A DNA stretch of 64,000 bases. Origin: Vitrella brassicaformis (taxonomy: Eukaryota; Sar; Vitrellaceae). Position numbers and translations under genes: made by a program. Below are positions 12,337 to 24,600 of the stretch, one piece after another (positions within the stretch are counted from its first letter, which is position 1; every line of letters begins with the position of its first letter). The notes beneath the pieces are model-generated. The model was not told the origin of the DNA and did not search any database. It saw only the letters and a list, made by a program, of their open reading frames with translations. The stretch is from NCBI GenBank assembly GCA_001179505.1, contig CDMY01000104.1, positions 1 to 64,000 of the forward strand, given 5' to 3'.

Positions 12337-14100
12337 TCACGTCAGGCCCAGCGAGACGAACGCGTCGTCATCCATGTACCCCAGCTGCTGCCAATGAAAC
12401 TGGCAGTCGGCGTCGCCGAGGTGGGTGTTGAAGTCCTTCTCCACACCAGTTACGCCGTGTCGGTCCGCCTCATCCAACCGTGCCCTGTGGACCACTTCGC
12501 GCAGCCCCAGCAGCCGGTGCTGCCCATCGTGCTGCCGCCTCACGGCGAAACACTGCAGCGGCACTCTGACCGTCCTGCCGCCCACATTGGCCACCACGCC
12601 CACCACCTCCTGATTGCTGTTGGCCCTCAGTGCGGAACGAACGAAATGCTCCGCTGCCGCATGCACACGATCCGCCATGTCGGTGTGCCGCAAGCCGATG
12701 CCCTCTCTGATAGCCCTCATGGCGTTGTCCATGTCGAAGAGGTATGATGCAATACGCCAGGCAAAGACATCCAATGGGCGGACGGCGAGCAAAGGGGTGA
12801 GCAAGGCAGCGAGTGACCGTTGGGGGCCGAGGGCCCGGTTGACAGCTGCCATGGTCACATTCCGTAGCTCGTTGAGCACCGCAGTGTACTCGGTCAGAAT
12901 CAGCTGCCGCTTGTGGCGCTCAACGAGGCTGGCTGTAGGCATTAGGCTGATGTCGGCGCCCGCTTTCAGTAATGAATGGATAGTCGTCTTGATCATGGAA
13001 CTTCGCTGATCATCCTCTAGATGCAAGTTGGCTGCCTGGAGTTGCTGGGACCGTTGGACGAGCGCGTCGGCAGCACAGACGAGGGGTGGGTCAGCAAAGA
13101 TGGGCGTACCGTTGATGCTGCCGGTCTGTGCTCGACTGTTGATCTCGGCAGCGGGCAGCTTGCGACACAGGTAGTCGGCCACAATGGGAGAGCCAAACTC
13201 GATCGCCCGGTCTAGTGGCTTTTGCCGGAGTTGGTCATATGCTGCGATATCGGCGCCGTGCTGGGTGATGAGGTCAAGGTAGCTGTTGATAAAGGACGAT
13301 GCACAGTGCCCCTGTGCGTACTGGGCTGCCATGTGCACTAAGTTGCCCAACATGCTATCCCCGTCTTGTTCGGTTGCGAGTGTGGCGTCATAATGGACGA
13401 GGGTGCGATACATGCTCAGCAGAACCTCCTGATACTCGGGGAGAAGGGGACGCAGCATACGAGGCAGCTCCAACACAACGAACATGTCGACCCGGATGCT
13501 ACTCTGTCGCATCAGCAGCTCGAATGCCGGCTGGTTGATCGATGCGATGGCCACTCGGAGGGGCCTCCGCCGAAAAGTGTGTGGCCATTCGGATGGGATA
13601 TCCGGATGTTGATAGCGCGGGATGCCCCAAGATAAACGGCTGCCTCCCGTCAGATCCGCCCCTCCGTCGATTACTGCGGTGATCATGCCTTCCTCCAGAC
13701 CGTCGGGCCACAGCGGCAAAGCGACGGGACAGCCACGGTAGTTATCATGGGTTTGTGCCTGGACGGTCGGGATAGTGTGGTCTGACTTGTTGTCGATCAC
13801 GAGAGACAGCAACGGGTATATGATGCCCTCTGTGCTGCTGGTGCTGCTGCCCTTCTTCCGCAGCCGAATCATGACACAAGGGTCGGCGCCCTCCTGCTCG
13901 TGGCGGATGAGGTCGGTTGCTTCCTGGACGTCGGTGATGGTGCGACTAATGAGGCCCACGGCTAGCTGCTTAGTGGCGTCGTTGGTGCCCTCGGGGAATC
14001 GAGCCTCAATGTCGTCAGCTCCCAGCCAGCCCTCAGGCACAGCAACTGCAGTGGCCGAGGGAGGAATCGCCACGCCTGCAGCGCAGGGCCCACACACCAT
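12337..14100 (-). CDS. Ankyrin-type repeat protein, paralogue 1
   Basis: One long uninterrupted exon of about 590 residues. Ankyrin-like helices are recognisable by phrases such as MITAVIDGGADLTGG, PLRVAIASINQPAFELLM, LDLITQHGADIAAYD and KPLDRAIEFGSPIVADYL. The C-terminal third (from ALGPQRSLAALL to LGDADCQFHWQQLGYM) has no family I recognise but is shared almost block for block with the gene at 35742-37589, so the two are paralogues. The usable ATG at 14100 is preceded by 'ctgcag' at the point where homology to the paralogue begins, so this exon may instead be spliced to the exons at 14140-16284, adding a low-complexity N-terminus. Likely a protein-interaction scaffold; no catalytic motif seen. 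Confidence 0.7.
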   Translation of the reverse strand: MVCGPCAAGVAIPPSATAVAVPEGWLGADDIEARFPEGTNDATKQLAVGLISRTITDVQEATDLIRHEQEGADPCVMIRLRKKGSSTSSTEGIIYPLLSLVIDNKSDHTIPTVQAQTHDNYRGCPVALPLWPDGLEEGMITAVIDGGADLTGGSRLSWGIPRYQHPDIPSEWPHTFRRRPLRVAIASINQPAFELLMRQSSIRVDMFVVLELPRMLRPLLPEYQEVLLSMYRTLVHYDATLATEQDGDSMLGNLVHMAAQYAQGHCASSFINSYLDLITQHGADIAAYDQLRQKPLDRAIEFGSPIVADYLCRKLPAAEINSRAQTGSINGTPIFADPPLVCAADALVQRSQQLQAANLHLEDDQRSSMIKTTIHSLLKAGADISLMPTASLVERHKRQLILTEYTAVLNELRNVTMAAVNRALGPQRSLAALLTPLLAVRPLDVFAWRIASYLFDMDNAMRAIREGIGLRHTDMADRVHAAAEHFVRSALRANSNQEVVGVVANVGGRTVRVPLQCFAVRRQHDGQHRLLGLREVVHRARLDEADRHGVTGVEKDFNTHLGDADCQFHWQQLGYMDDDAFVSLGLT

Positions 14101-14139
14101 GTGACGCACATAGCGGATCCGCGTGTGTGTCCGGCGTAC

Positions 14140-16284
14140 CGTGCTCCTCATATTCGGGCGTCCAGGCGAGATGTTCGTCGTACCAGTCACTCTGCGACAT
14201 ACGGTACTCCGCCCAGTCAGCCCGAGACCAGCAATCACTGATATCGGAGTCCTGCGTACGAGAGCAATGAGGAGGGCAGAAACGAGATGTAATCACATGG
14301 AATCGATGGTAAGTTGACGAATCAGCGCCTCACCGATTGGTACTCAGCTGCCTCAGGAGATGAGACCACATCTGGACTCCTCACAGGAACCTCCTGCTGA
14401 TCAGCTATCTCGTGCTGCTGCTCGCCTAATATGGAGTCACTCCTATCAGCATTGTGGGGCAGCGATGCGCCGTTTGACGTTGCAGTGATGCCAATCGATG
14501 CAGGAATGCCAGCAGGGGGAGACGGTAGGATGGTGGGTCCTCGTGTGGGTGTGGGCTGGGCGTCAGTGGGAGCCGCACGCTGCTGCAACTGCTGCTGCTG
14601 CTGTTGGTGTGTCTGGGTGGGTGGCCTCCGCTGCTGCACATCGCCAGGAGCACGCGAGAAAGCCCGTCCAGCCACACAGACACAGGGAGGGTCGCTGGCT
14701 GCACGGGGCGCCTGAATACACACCCACATCCACGCGGGATATCATGACGACTGCTTTCTCTCCCTCTCTCTCTGTCTCTACGTGTATATGCACCTGGTCG
14801 AGGACGTCCCCATGTTGAATGTGGTAGTTGTCAGCCGTATTATCCCTGCCGCCGCGCCCGTCGTTGGCATACTCCTCACGCATCTCCCTTTCTCCATACA
14901 CATTGCGGCCCGCACCAGGCCGACCCTCACCCAGACGCCGATTCCCCTCTTCCCCCCTCTCGCGCACCACACGCCCGCAGCCATTGCCATTGCCGTAGCC
15001 GTCCTCCACATCGCGACGACGATACGCGGTCCGCTGCTCGTCGTCCTGACCACGATACACCGTCGGCTGCTCACGCTCACGCCGGTCGCCATTCTCAGAC
15101 ATGTACACGGCGTCTCGGTTTGCGCGGGCGTGTCTGTTGTCGGGGCTGTTATGGCGGTGTTGGGGTGGCTGGCTGTGGTGGTCCATGTAGGTGTCGAGTT
15201 CGTCATCGGTGTGTGCGGGATCAATTGTGTGCTGGTGCTGCTGCCGGTCTTGGGGGTGAGGGGGATCTGAGAGAAGGGTGAAGGGCATGTGCATATCACA
15301 TGTGTTTGCATACAGACGTGTGCCGTGTGTGTTGTGTGTGCCTGTGTGCTGCCCACCTGCTGCGCGCGCGACGCGGTGGCGCGGGCCGATATGACATCGG
15401 ATGTCACTCGAAAACTCCCCTGAAAACACGACAACCAGCACCAATCAGGACGGCATAAGCTCTTTCCCTCTTTCCCTCTCTCCCTCCCTCCCTCCCTTGC
15501 TTACCGAACCAGCCCTGCCACTTCCGCAAGCACTGCACCTGCGCCCTTGTGGCCGTCGAGTTGGGGTTCTCGATCATGCTGGCCGTCACCATGTCCGACA
15601 GCACGTCCAGCACCACCGACGAGATGCCTACCAGCATCCGCCCCTCGTGATGCGTGAAGTCGCGAATGTCCGGGCACTCCTCCACCCACTGCCTCAAATG
15701 GTTCATCAGCAGGATGCACGAATGAAAGTCTGGCCGGCTGAGCTTCACTGCGTCGGTGAGCCGGTCCTCGTGTGCGGGAATGCTTGAGATGGGCGGGCCG
15801 AAATCGCCGGGCCGGTTGGCTGTCGTTGGACGGCGGTGGTGGTGGCTGCGCCTGGGTGCCTCGGGGACGGTGTCGCGGTCAAGCTCTGGGTCACCTGGTA
15901 TTCGAAACATGCATGCACGTGTGTGTTTCTGTGCGTGTGTTCGGTGTGTGCATGCGCGGGTCTCACGTGAGTGTCGGGTATCGCGGTGTCGCTTTCGCGA
16001 TCGGTCTCGCTCGTCGTCGAAGCCAGAACGCCCCCCTGTGCACACAGAGGCAACAGATACAACGACAGGCACACATGCACCCAGATCTATTTCCCTTGCT
16101 TCATCTTCTTTGCTCACTCACCTCTTCGCACGCCGGCTTCGCGTCTGTGCACCTCCGGGCTCCCAGCCACCTCATCACAGCCGTTCTCCACACCTGTGCC
16201 ATCTACATCGTCGCGGCGGTGGCGTATGTGGCTGTTCGCATGCACGTCGGACCGCGAGTCGTCGTAGCGCTGTGAGCTATGCAT
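14140..16284 (-). CDS. Low-complexity hypothetical protein (may be the N-terminal part of the ankyrin gene)
   Basis: Several exons on the minus strand from the ATG at 16284 (MHSSQRYDDSRSD). A helical conserved-looking block (KLSRPDFHSCILLMNHLRQW to VQCLRKWQGWFGK, about 15500-15750) is followed by a long Arg/Asp/Gly/Asn-rich exon (about 14790-15265), a Gln/Pro exon (about 14340-14700) and a Trp/Tyr-rich exon (SDCWSRADWAEYRMSQSDWY, about 14160-14250). The last exon ends at a plausible donor just before the ankyrin exon, so one fused gene 12337-16284 is as likely as two genes. I recognise no domain. It is divergent from the CEP131-type gene, with 278 bp between the start codons. Confidence 0.5.
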
Positions 16285-16562
16285 CCTCTCCTCCGCCACG
16301 GCAATTTTTTCCGCGCGGGACGGACAGAAGAGATCACAGACGAACTTCAAGAAGGTACTTCAAGAAGGGAGAGAATGGGGGGTGGACCATGGGGAATGGA
16401 CACTGAAAGAGTACGTCGCTCGCTCAGCACAGCGAAACTCATCATCACAGAACCAAATGCGCGTATCCTGCGATCGCCTGGGGGCTGCGAGCCGCAAAAG
16501 ACCGTCTCAGAAACATCGCATCATCGGATTGTTGCCGGCATTGGGAACTGGTTGATATTGCA
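16285..16562. promoter_or_regulatory. Divergent promoter region (278 bp)
   Basis: Interval between the ATG codons of head-to-head genes. It contains a short direct repeat ('ttcaagaagg' at about 16347-16368) and a TGCGAGC word near 16487 that recurs in other divergent gaps of this window. Confidence 0.35.
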
Positions 16563-19500
16563 ATGGCGGCCCTGCCAGCCGAGCCCCCAGTTGATGCCGA
16601 CAATGCCTATCTGCGTGAGTTCGCCGCCAAGACCATTCAGAGCTTCTTCAGGGTTACCACCGCACTGCAGACCCTTAAGGACAGAGGAGTGCACCGTCTG
16701 CACGGTCTCAATCATGCAATTGCCGTTCGTTGTCTGTCTTTTTGTCTCACGACGTGCAGTCTCGCCGGCGGCAAGATGAGCACTGTGTTATGAAGAGGCC
16801 CTCTGAGTGCGGCAGTGGGAGCGTGAGTGTGAGCGAGGAGGAGCAGCCCAGGGCACTCAGCCCCACACCGACGCCCTTCAAGACCACCACACGCAACACC
16901 ACCAGAGACAGTAATGATGCCGGTAGTCAGCACATGAGCCAATCAATCAATCACTGCACCAGGCCTGAGCTCGTTCCTCCAACCTGTGTGTGGCTGGCAG
17001 CTGAGTGGCGGCCGATTCCCCCGCCCCCGACGGCTTCGTTGCCATTGCGGGAAGGTATCACATCACGCAGCCACTCATATATAGACATTATGGGGAAAGC
17101 GCTTATGTTATGTGTGTCTCTGTGTGTTGGTGCGGTGCAGAGAGGGTTGTGTGGCGGCCTGTTGGTGATGCTGGTGCTGTTGGAGCTGCTGCTGGTGGAA
17201 TTGGTGATCGCATCACATCGCTATCGACGTGTGGTGCGACTGGGTCTGCTGGTCTTCCCCCACTGCCCCCCAAGAGACCTCAGTTGATGCTGCCGCCCAT
17301 CGCTGCTGACAAGGTGGGTGGGTGGGGCGGCTGACTGGCTGCGTGTGTGTGATCAATCAGCTGGTCGATGGATGCTTTGCTGCGTGTGTGTGTTATAAGA
17401 ATGCTCCTCTCCCTCCTGCTGCGTGTGTGGGTGTGGACATCGCTTTGTCGCCTCCCAATGACGCTAGAAGAAGGTACACTCATCCAGACGTGTGTGTGTC
17501 TCATCTGTTCTCTCTCTCTCTCTCTGTGGGGTCTGTCAGCCCTGCGCTGTGTGACCGACCGATCAGCACCTATCGGTCGTCGTCACCATTCAGATCGTAC
17601 GCATCTTACATAGGCATACATAGTGCTCTTCTACTTGGAATATCTGTGTGTGCATGGTGTGCTTCGCTTCATAGCCACTCCTCCCCCTCTGTCCACGCCG
17701 GGAAGGTGGCATCTTTTGTCCAACAGGTAAGAACAGGCAGGGCACTCACACAACACAAACACACAGCCACGCACAGCAACCCAAGTTGTGATTTCTGTCC
17801 GTCTGTCTGTCTGTCTGTCTGTGTGTCTGCATGCTCGTCTCGTGCAGCTGACCACGCATCCCCGTCGGCTGCCGACGCCCCCATATGTGTCGCGACCTTC
17901 GTCGGCGGACCATGTGTGTAGGACTGCACAGACATGCAGGCATACACAATTGATTAAGCAAGTGTGCTTTCCTTTATGCCTACACACAGGAGAGCGTGCA
18001 TCTGCCCCCGATCACGCGAGCGGCCTCCTCCGTGTCGACACGAGACGTAAGATGAGATGAGATGCACACACATACCATACAGACAGAGAGACAACACAGA
18101 GGCACACGTATCATGTAACGGTACAGCAATCGACCACCCCGTTCATGAGCAGCCGGCTGTCTGTCATGTCGATTGAGCTCGAGGACAAAAGGAAGACCAT
18201 ACACGCCCTGCGAAAAGTCAGTCAGTCAGTACTCACTCAGCCCGACCCGACGCACACAGATAAATGCCGCGTTTCTGCAGGCTCTGGACCTCTCCCGCAG
18301 ACGCGAGACAGCCATCGAGCAAGAGGTCAATGCACGGCTGCAGGTGCGTATGCGCCTCTTATGAACACGAGCCGTGCGCACAGGACTCTGTGCGTGTGTG
18401 TGTGCAGGAGTCCTTCGCGAAGGAGGTGCAGCGGTATGAGAGCACACTCGAGAGGCACCTGCGGCTCATCGACAGGCTGCTGGCTGACAAAAAGGAGCTC
18501 ACCAAACGGTCAAAAGTCGTTCGGGCCGCCCCATATGTCTCTTTCTGTGTATGGGTGTGTGTGTGGGTGTCTCACTCTTTTGCAGGTGTGAGCAGTATGC
18601 CTGTGACATCAAGGCCATCGAGAGGAGATATGAGGCCAAAATCGAAAACATTCAGGTACAGTCTCAAACACGCCCATTCATTCGCCTGATGTGTGTGTCT
18701 TTGTGTGTGGTGCACACAAACATACACACACAGGGGGAGTGCCAGCGGGAGCTGGACAAACAGAGACGGGGTCTCATCCAAGCCGAGAAGGCGCGCAGAG
18801 AGGCCTGGGAGCAGCAGAAGAAGCAAGAGATAAAGGTACACACGGCACGGCCTCCGGCCGTCTGTCTGTCTGCCCTATCCATCCATTTGTGTGGGTGTGT
18901 TGTGTTTATGGCATGGCTGCAGCAAATAACGATCAAGGGCCTGGAGCCAGAGATCGACCGGCTGATGGACAAACACAGAAAGGAGAAGCACGAGCTCGAG
19001 AGGAAACTCGCAGACCAGCTGGAAGAGACAAAGAAGGAGGCGAGGCGCCATAAATGACACACAGACAGACAGACAGACAGACATCTGCACCCCGTTGACA
19101 CGAGCGTATGTTATGTGTGTCATGTCACGTCGATATGATGTGTGCAGCTGGCGATTGAGTATCAGGAGAAGGCCAAGACACTGCGCGCCAAGCTGGACAA
19201 GTTAGTTTGTGCGTATGCTATGCAGCCACCCCACTGTGGGGAATGTCTGTCTGTCTGTCTGTCTGTATGTGTCTCCTCTCTCTCCAGGGAGTACGAGGAG
19301 AGCATAGAGGAGGAGAGGAAACACCAGAGGTGAGGTGCCCACCCACCTACATACTCAACACCATCACAAGCAAACAAACACCCACACACACACACCCCAT
19401 AGCATAGCATAGCATAGCAAACGTATCTATACTTTTAGACGTCGCCTTCGCGAGCAGTTTGAGACCTTCGAGAAGCAGGTAGAAGGACAGTCTGTCTGTC

Positions 19501-19684
19501 GGGCATCTAATCTATCTACCACCCGTTGGTGCAGCTGTCTGAGGAGCGTTCTGCTCACGCGACCGCCATGCTGAGTGAAAGGCAGAGGTGGGAGGACTCC
19601 ATGAGAGACGAACGACGCAAAGTCGAAGACAAGATACGGTAGATGGGTCCGCGGGCATTGGATATGCGCGCATGTCCTTATGTT

Positions 19685-19718
<34 letters not shown>

Positions 19719-21476
19719 CATGTTTGTTTAGGGCCGACACGCAGCACGAGCGCATGACGCTTGAGGCCAAGATCGCCGAGCTGACAGAGAAGACGGAGGA
19801 GGCACAGAGGAGGCAAGCCAACGAACTCAAACAGAGAGATAAACAGGTAAGTACCCTCACACCGACAACATATGCAGAGAGAGAGAGAGAGACGGACACA
19901 GAGAGAGAGGGAGAGAGAGACAAGCAAGAACAAACAAACACCTGACCTGCAGATGGCCGCCGACCGCGACGACTGGCAGCGAGAGTTCTCGGCCAAGCTG
20001 CGGAAGGAGCACAGTGACGCCATCGAGGAGATGAGGGCACAGATGGAGGAGGACAAGAAGAAGGAAATCGCTGCCGTGAGGGAGCAGCTGAAAGAGCAGA
20101 CCACGCGCATGCAGGACAGCCACGCCAGACACCTCAGCGCTGAGGTACGGTACATAGCCATTGTTATGTCTGTTTGATAGATAGACAGGGAGAGAAGGAG
20201 AGAAGGATTGATTGGCCGCACAATGTCATGTGTGTGTGTGTGTGTGTGTCTTCAGATGGATCGCGCCAAGAGAGAGTGGGCGGAGGAGAGAGCCGCCTTG
20301 CAGGAGCGAGTGCACGACACCGGGGCCAAGCTGCAGGTATGCCAACACCTACATACATCCATCTATTCATCCATCCATCTCTGTGTGTCTCCTGCCCATA
20401 TATATACGTGTATAGGCGTCAGTGCATGACATCAACGAGCTGAGAGAGAGGCTGGCGAAGGAAGAGGTCAGGGCACTGGAGGCCGAGAGAGAAAAGAGCA
20501 CCCTTGCGGACCGGCTCAAAGTGAGTGAGATGACACAGTACAGTCAGCACACACACATGATGTGTTTTGTGTGTGTGTGTGTGTGTGTCCACCGTGCAGT
20601 GTGTTGAGAGCGCCATGTCTACGGAGCAAAGTCGGCACGCCGAAAAGCTGCAGGCTGCAAAGCAACACTTCCAAGTAGTGACCCACACACACACATACTA
20701 GGCTAGGCGCATCGCTCTCGTGGACACATAGGCTGCGGAGGAGCGCCTCAAAACCGAGATGACTGAGCTGCAGGAATCCCTCGAGAGGGAACAGGTAAGA
20801 ACACACACACACGGACACGCACTTGGACACACACACGTGTGTCATTGTGTCGTTTGTCCACAGGAGCGTGCTGCGCGTGAATTGGACGAGCACCGGCAGG
20901 GCTCCGCCGAGACCCTCAAACGGCTGGAGGAGAAAGTCAGGGCGGCCGTCGACGAAAAGGTACGAATGTCTGTGTATTTATTGTGTCTCCATCCAGCACT
21001 CAATGCAAGTCAAGTTTTGATGCATGGTTGCATTGCAATGACGTGTTGCTTTGGTGGGGGGCAGGATCAGCTCATTGCGGATCTCTCCGACCAGCTCAAA
21101 GCTGCTGAGATAACAGTCAGTACTCACCTACACACACGGACGGCCACAGCACAGAACAGCACAGCACACTGACGGCTTCCTCTCTCTCTCCCTGTGTGTA
21201 TGTGTGTCTATATAGGAGGGTCAGCTGCGTGCCATGCTCGAGACGCAACGAGAAGAGCTACTGGGCACCATCATCACCCAACCCCCACACACACGCCCAC
21301 AGCCGCCCGCTCCAGCACGCAACAACCCCTACACACACGGTAAGTAATATCGGTTGACGCTTTTCATGTGGTCCATGGATGGAAGGGGGTGTGTGTGTGT
21401 GTGTGTGGCTGCAGTGCCGCCGGTGGCGGTGGGCTCCCCTGGCCGGAGAGAGCGGGACAGACACAGACGAGGGTGA
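16563..21476 (+). CDS. CEP131/AZI1-type centriole and cilium coiled-coil protein
   Basis: About 25 short exons. The N-terminus (ATG at 16563) has an IQ-like helix AAKTIQSFFRVTTAL, then disordered Ser/Pro exons. From about 18170 the protein is almost continuous coiled coil. The diagnostic stretch is at about 18450-19050: LIDRLLADKKELTKRCEQYA, then EKARREAWEQQKKQEIK and the signature IKGLEPEIDRLMDKHRKE. This reproduces the order of human CEP131/AZI1 (LIDQLINDKK, EKARREKW, VRGLEPEIQKLIARHKQE). CEP131 proteins sit at centriolar satellites or the ciliary transition zone and support cilium assembly, which fits an organism with flagellate stages. The last exon (from about 21415) is basic and ends RHRRG-stop. 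The frame carries through the exons I checked. Confidence 0.85.
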
Positions 21477-21676
21477 AACAAATTGGCGTGTTGAATGGCG
21501 TGGATCGGATGGCGTGTGTATGCTCTGCTCTGCTCTGCTCTGGTGTTTCTTGGCTGACCAATTGGTTCGGGCACAGACGGAGAGATCGCATTGATTGCAT
21601 TCCATATGATTATTAATAATCGGGAAGGACGGGAGTGTCTCAAATGCTATCTATGTGTGTCCGCTGTAAGTGGCAC

Positions 21677-24600
21677 CTACGATAACGACCAATCTGTACA
21701 TCTCGTGGCGCGCGAGAGAAATAAAGGGAATATGCTCACACCCACACCCACACCCAGGATGATCATCATGACAGAGGAAACCGCTGGACACACACACACA
21801 CGGAGAGAGAGAGAGAGAGAGAGAGAGATGCAGAGATCCGTGTTGTGTCTATGTGTGTGTGTACCTTCAAGAGTTTGCCGGGTTTGCCGCGGACATGAAC
21901 CACCGGACTGCGGTCCTCCCTCTGCACACACACACACACACCAACGAGTGCCCCCGTATGTGTCGGCCTAGCCACACACACACACACACACACACGTACC
22001 CGATCGCCGCGCTCTCGGTCGGAGGCCGTGCTCCTGTGATTCACGTGACTCTACCACACACACACACACACACGCACACACACAGATGCACCGTTTTGCG
22101 CCCATCCGCCCCCTTCCCCACCTTTGCACGTACCTCGCTCGTTGCGCGTGTGGGCGGCTCGTCCACCATGGCGGGCACTTGGAGCGCACGAGGCACATGA
22201 CGATGGTGATGAGACGACACATCCCGCTGCTCCTCCGTGGGGTTTTCTGGGGCCTCCCCGCCGCCATCGCCATCGCCGTAGAGCTTCACCATGTCGATCC
22301 TGCACACACATACACACATGTCCGTCCGTCCATTGATCCACCCACCCCTGCCCTGTGTGTTTGTTGACCGTGCGATGTTTCTGCCAGGGACGAGGAACGA
22401 TGCCCTCGGGCACATCCTGACGGAGGGGTGCTTCGGCCGCCGCACATACGCTGGCGGCAATGTGATCCTGTAGATGCGCGACGAGTAGTACCGATTCTCC
22501 TGCACCATACACACACACACACACACATGGATGGATGCATGGATGGATGGATGGATGGGGCCATTTGTGCGCCGGGGTGTGTGGGAAGGCACGCCTGCCT
22601 TTTTCCTGTGGATGGACAGCATCTTCAGCAGCGGTTTCCTCTGCCATGCCACCAAAGCGGAGATGGGCGTGGTTGCTACACAAACACACACACAGAGACA
22701 CACACACACACATATGGCTGGATGGATGGATTGACGCGCACAGGAAGAGGCTGCCTTACCCTTTGTGTGCATGGTGTGCCGCATGAGGTCGGTGAACTGC
22801 GTGCGCACGTGGCCCATGTGGTCTGGCGCCACCCTTTCAACACACACACACACGTGTGATCCGCATACACACACAGATGGATGGCCAGGCATAGCTCACC
22901 ATGGTGATATCTTCTTCGCCTCGACGGCCTTCCTCGTCAAGAGCACATCATCGTCCAGCGAACAGTCAGACAGCGCCCTCTCCTACACCCACACACACAC
23001 ACACATACACACACACACAGAGACACTCCCATGTGTGTGTGTGCGCGTGGTGTGTGTGCGGACCTCCTCCTCCAGCTGCTGCTGCTGCTGGGCGTGGGTG
23101 TGTGTCCGCTGCATGACGGTGTCGGGGTGTGGCGGTGTGGGCACCCAGTAGGGGTCATCGTGCAGCTGATCTGCGTGTGTGTCGCCTGTACAGCACGAGG
23201 AGGGCTGCAGCAGCAGCGTGTTGGTGTTGGTGTTGGTTGTGGTGGCTGTGGCGGTGGGAGAGCACTCCTCCATCGGATGAGGCATCGGGTGGTGCATCGG
23301 TGGGACGGGGCCGTCTGTTCTCCGCTTCTTGGCCGGCCCCTGCTGCTGCTGTCCGTGACTCTGCCACACACGCACACACACACATGGATGGATGGATAGA
23401 TGGATGTCTCGGTCTGAGCGCGTACGTGTGTTGCAAGAGCTGCTGCTGCTGCTGGGGGTGGCGGTGGGGGTGGTGGGATTGGTGGCACAGCCACAGGGAC
23501 CGGTTTGGACATGTCCTGCATCTCGTGGCTGCACGCTCCCCCTCCCCCGCCCCCCTGCTCGATGTCCATCGAGGCTGATGACGGTGTTGCCGGCTGCTGC
23601 TGCTGTTGTTGTTGGGGTGGAGGAGGTTGCCGCATCTTCATGTAGGCCGCGAAGGTGGCTGCACGGGACGGATGCATGAGTGCATCAGCCAACACACCAA
23701 CATGGGTGCGTGTTGGGGCTGCGCGTGTGCCACCATGTGCTGACTGACCTTCTGGCAGCACCCTTCGAAGCACATCGTCCGGCACACAAGACAGGGCGCC
23801 CTCGGACACTACACACACACACACATTGGCCATCCATTCCTGTGTGTGTGTGTGCATGTCTGTGTGCGTCTCTGTCTCTCTCTATCTTACTTGGCCCATG
23901 TGCAAGTGCGTAGTGTGTCGTGTGTCCCGTGTGTGTGGGCAACAGTGGCGAAGGCTTCTTGCCCCGCGCCACTGCTGATGACAATGGGAGGGGTGGAGAG
24001 GGCGAGGGGGGCTTCCTGCACCCACATGTGGCCAAACACACACACCGGACGGATGTGTGTGTGTGTGTGTGTGTACCGTTTTGGAGCATGGCCGTGTTTC
24101 TTGTCTGTCTCCGGCAGCAGCGGCACGCTCTTGTCTCGGTCGCGCACCTAAATGCAGTCCATCCATCCATCCATCCATCCATGTGTGTGTAAGTTCAGGT
24201 GAGGACGGACAGGTACCTTTATGAGCACAGTCCGCCTTTTCGGCGAGTCGGCCGTCTCCTCTCCTTCGCTGCATACATGGATAGATGTGATCACACACAC
24301 ACACGCACACACACAAATGGGGAAGATGGCTTCTCACACACACATATGAAGTGCGCACACACCTGCTCAGAGGCGACACGAGAGCCTCTCTCTCCTCCGC
24401 TGCCACCAACCACCCCACACACAGACACAGACACAGAGATGTATGTGTGCACTCGTGAGGGGCGGGGGTTGCTGCAGTCAGTTATAAACTGACCCGATAG
24501 CCGGCCCTCGATCCTTATTGAGGTTATCGGCTGAGCTTGCCCCGCCCTGCCAACACACACACACACACACACATGGGGGTCCACCCCTCTTGGCTGGTGG

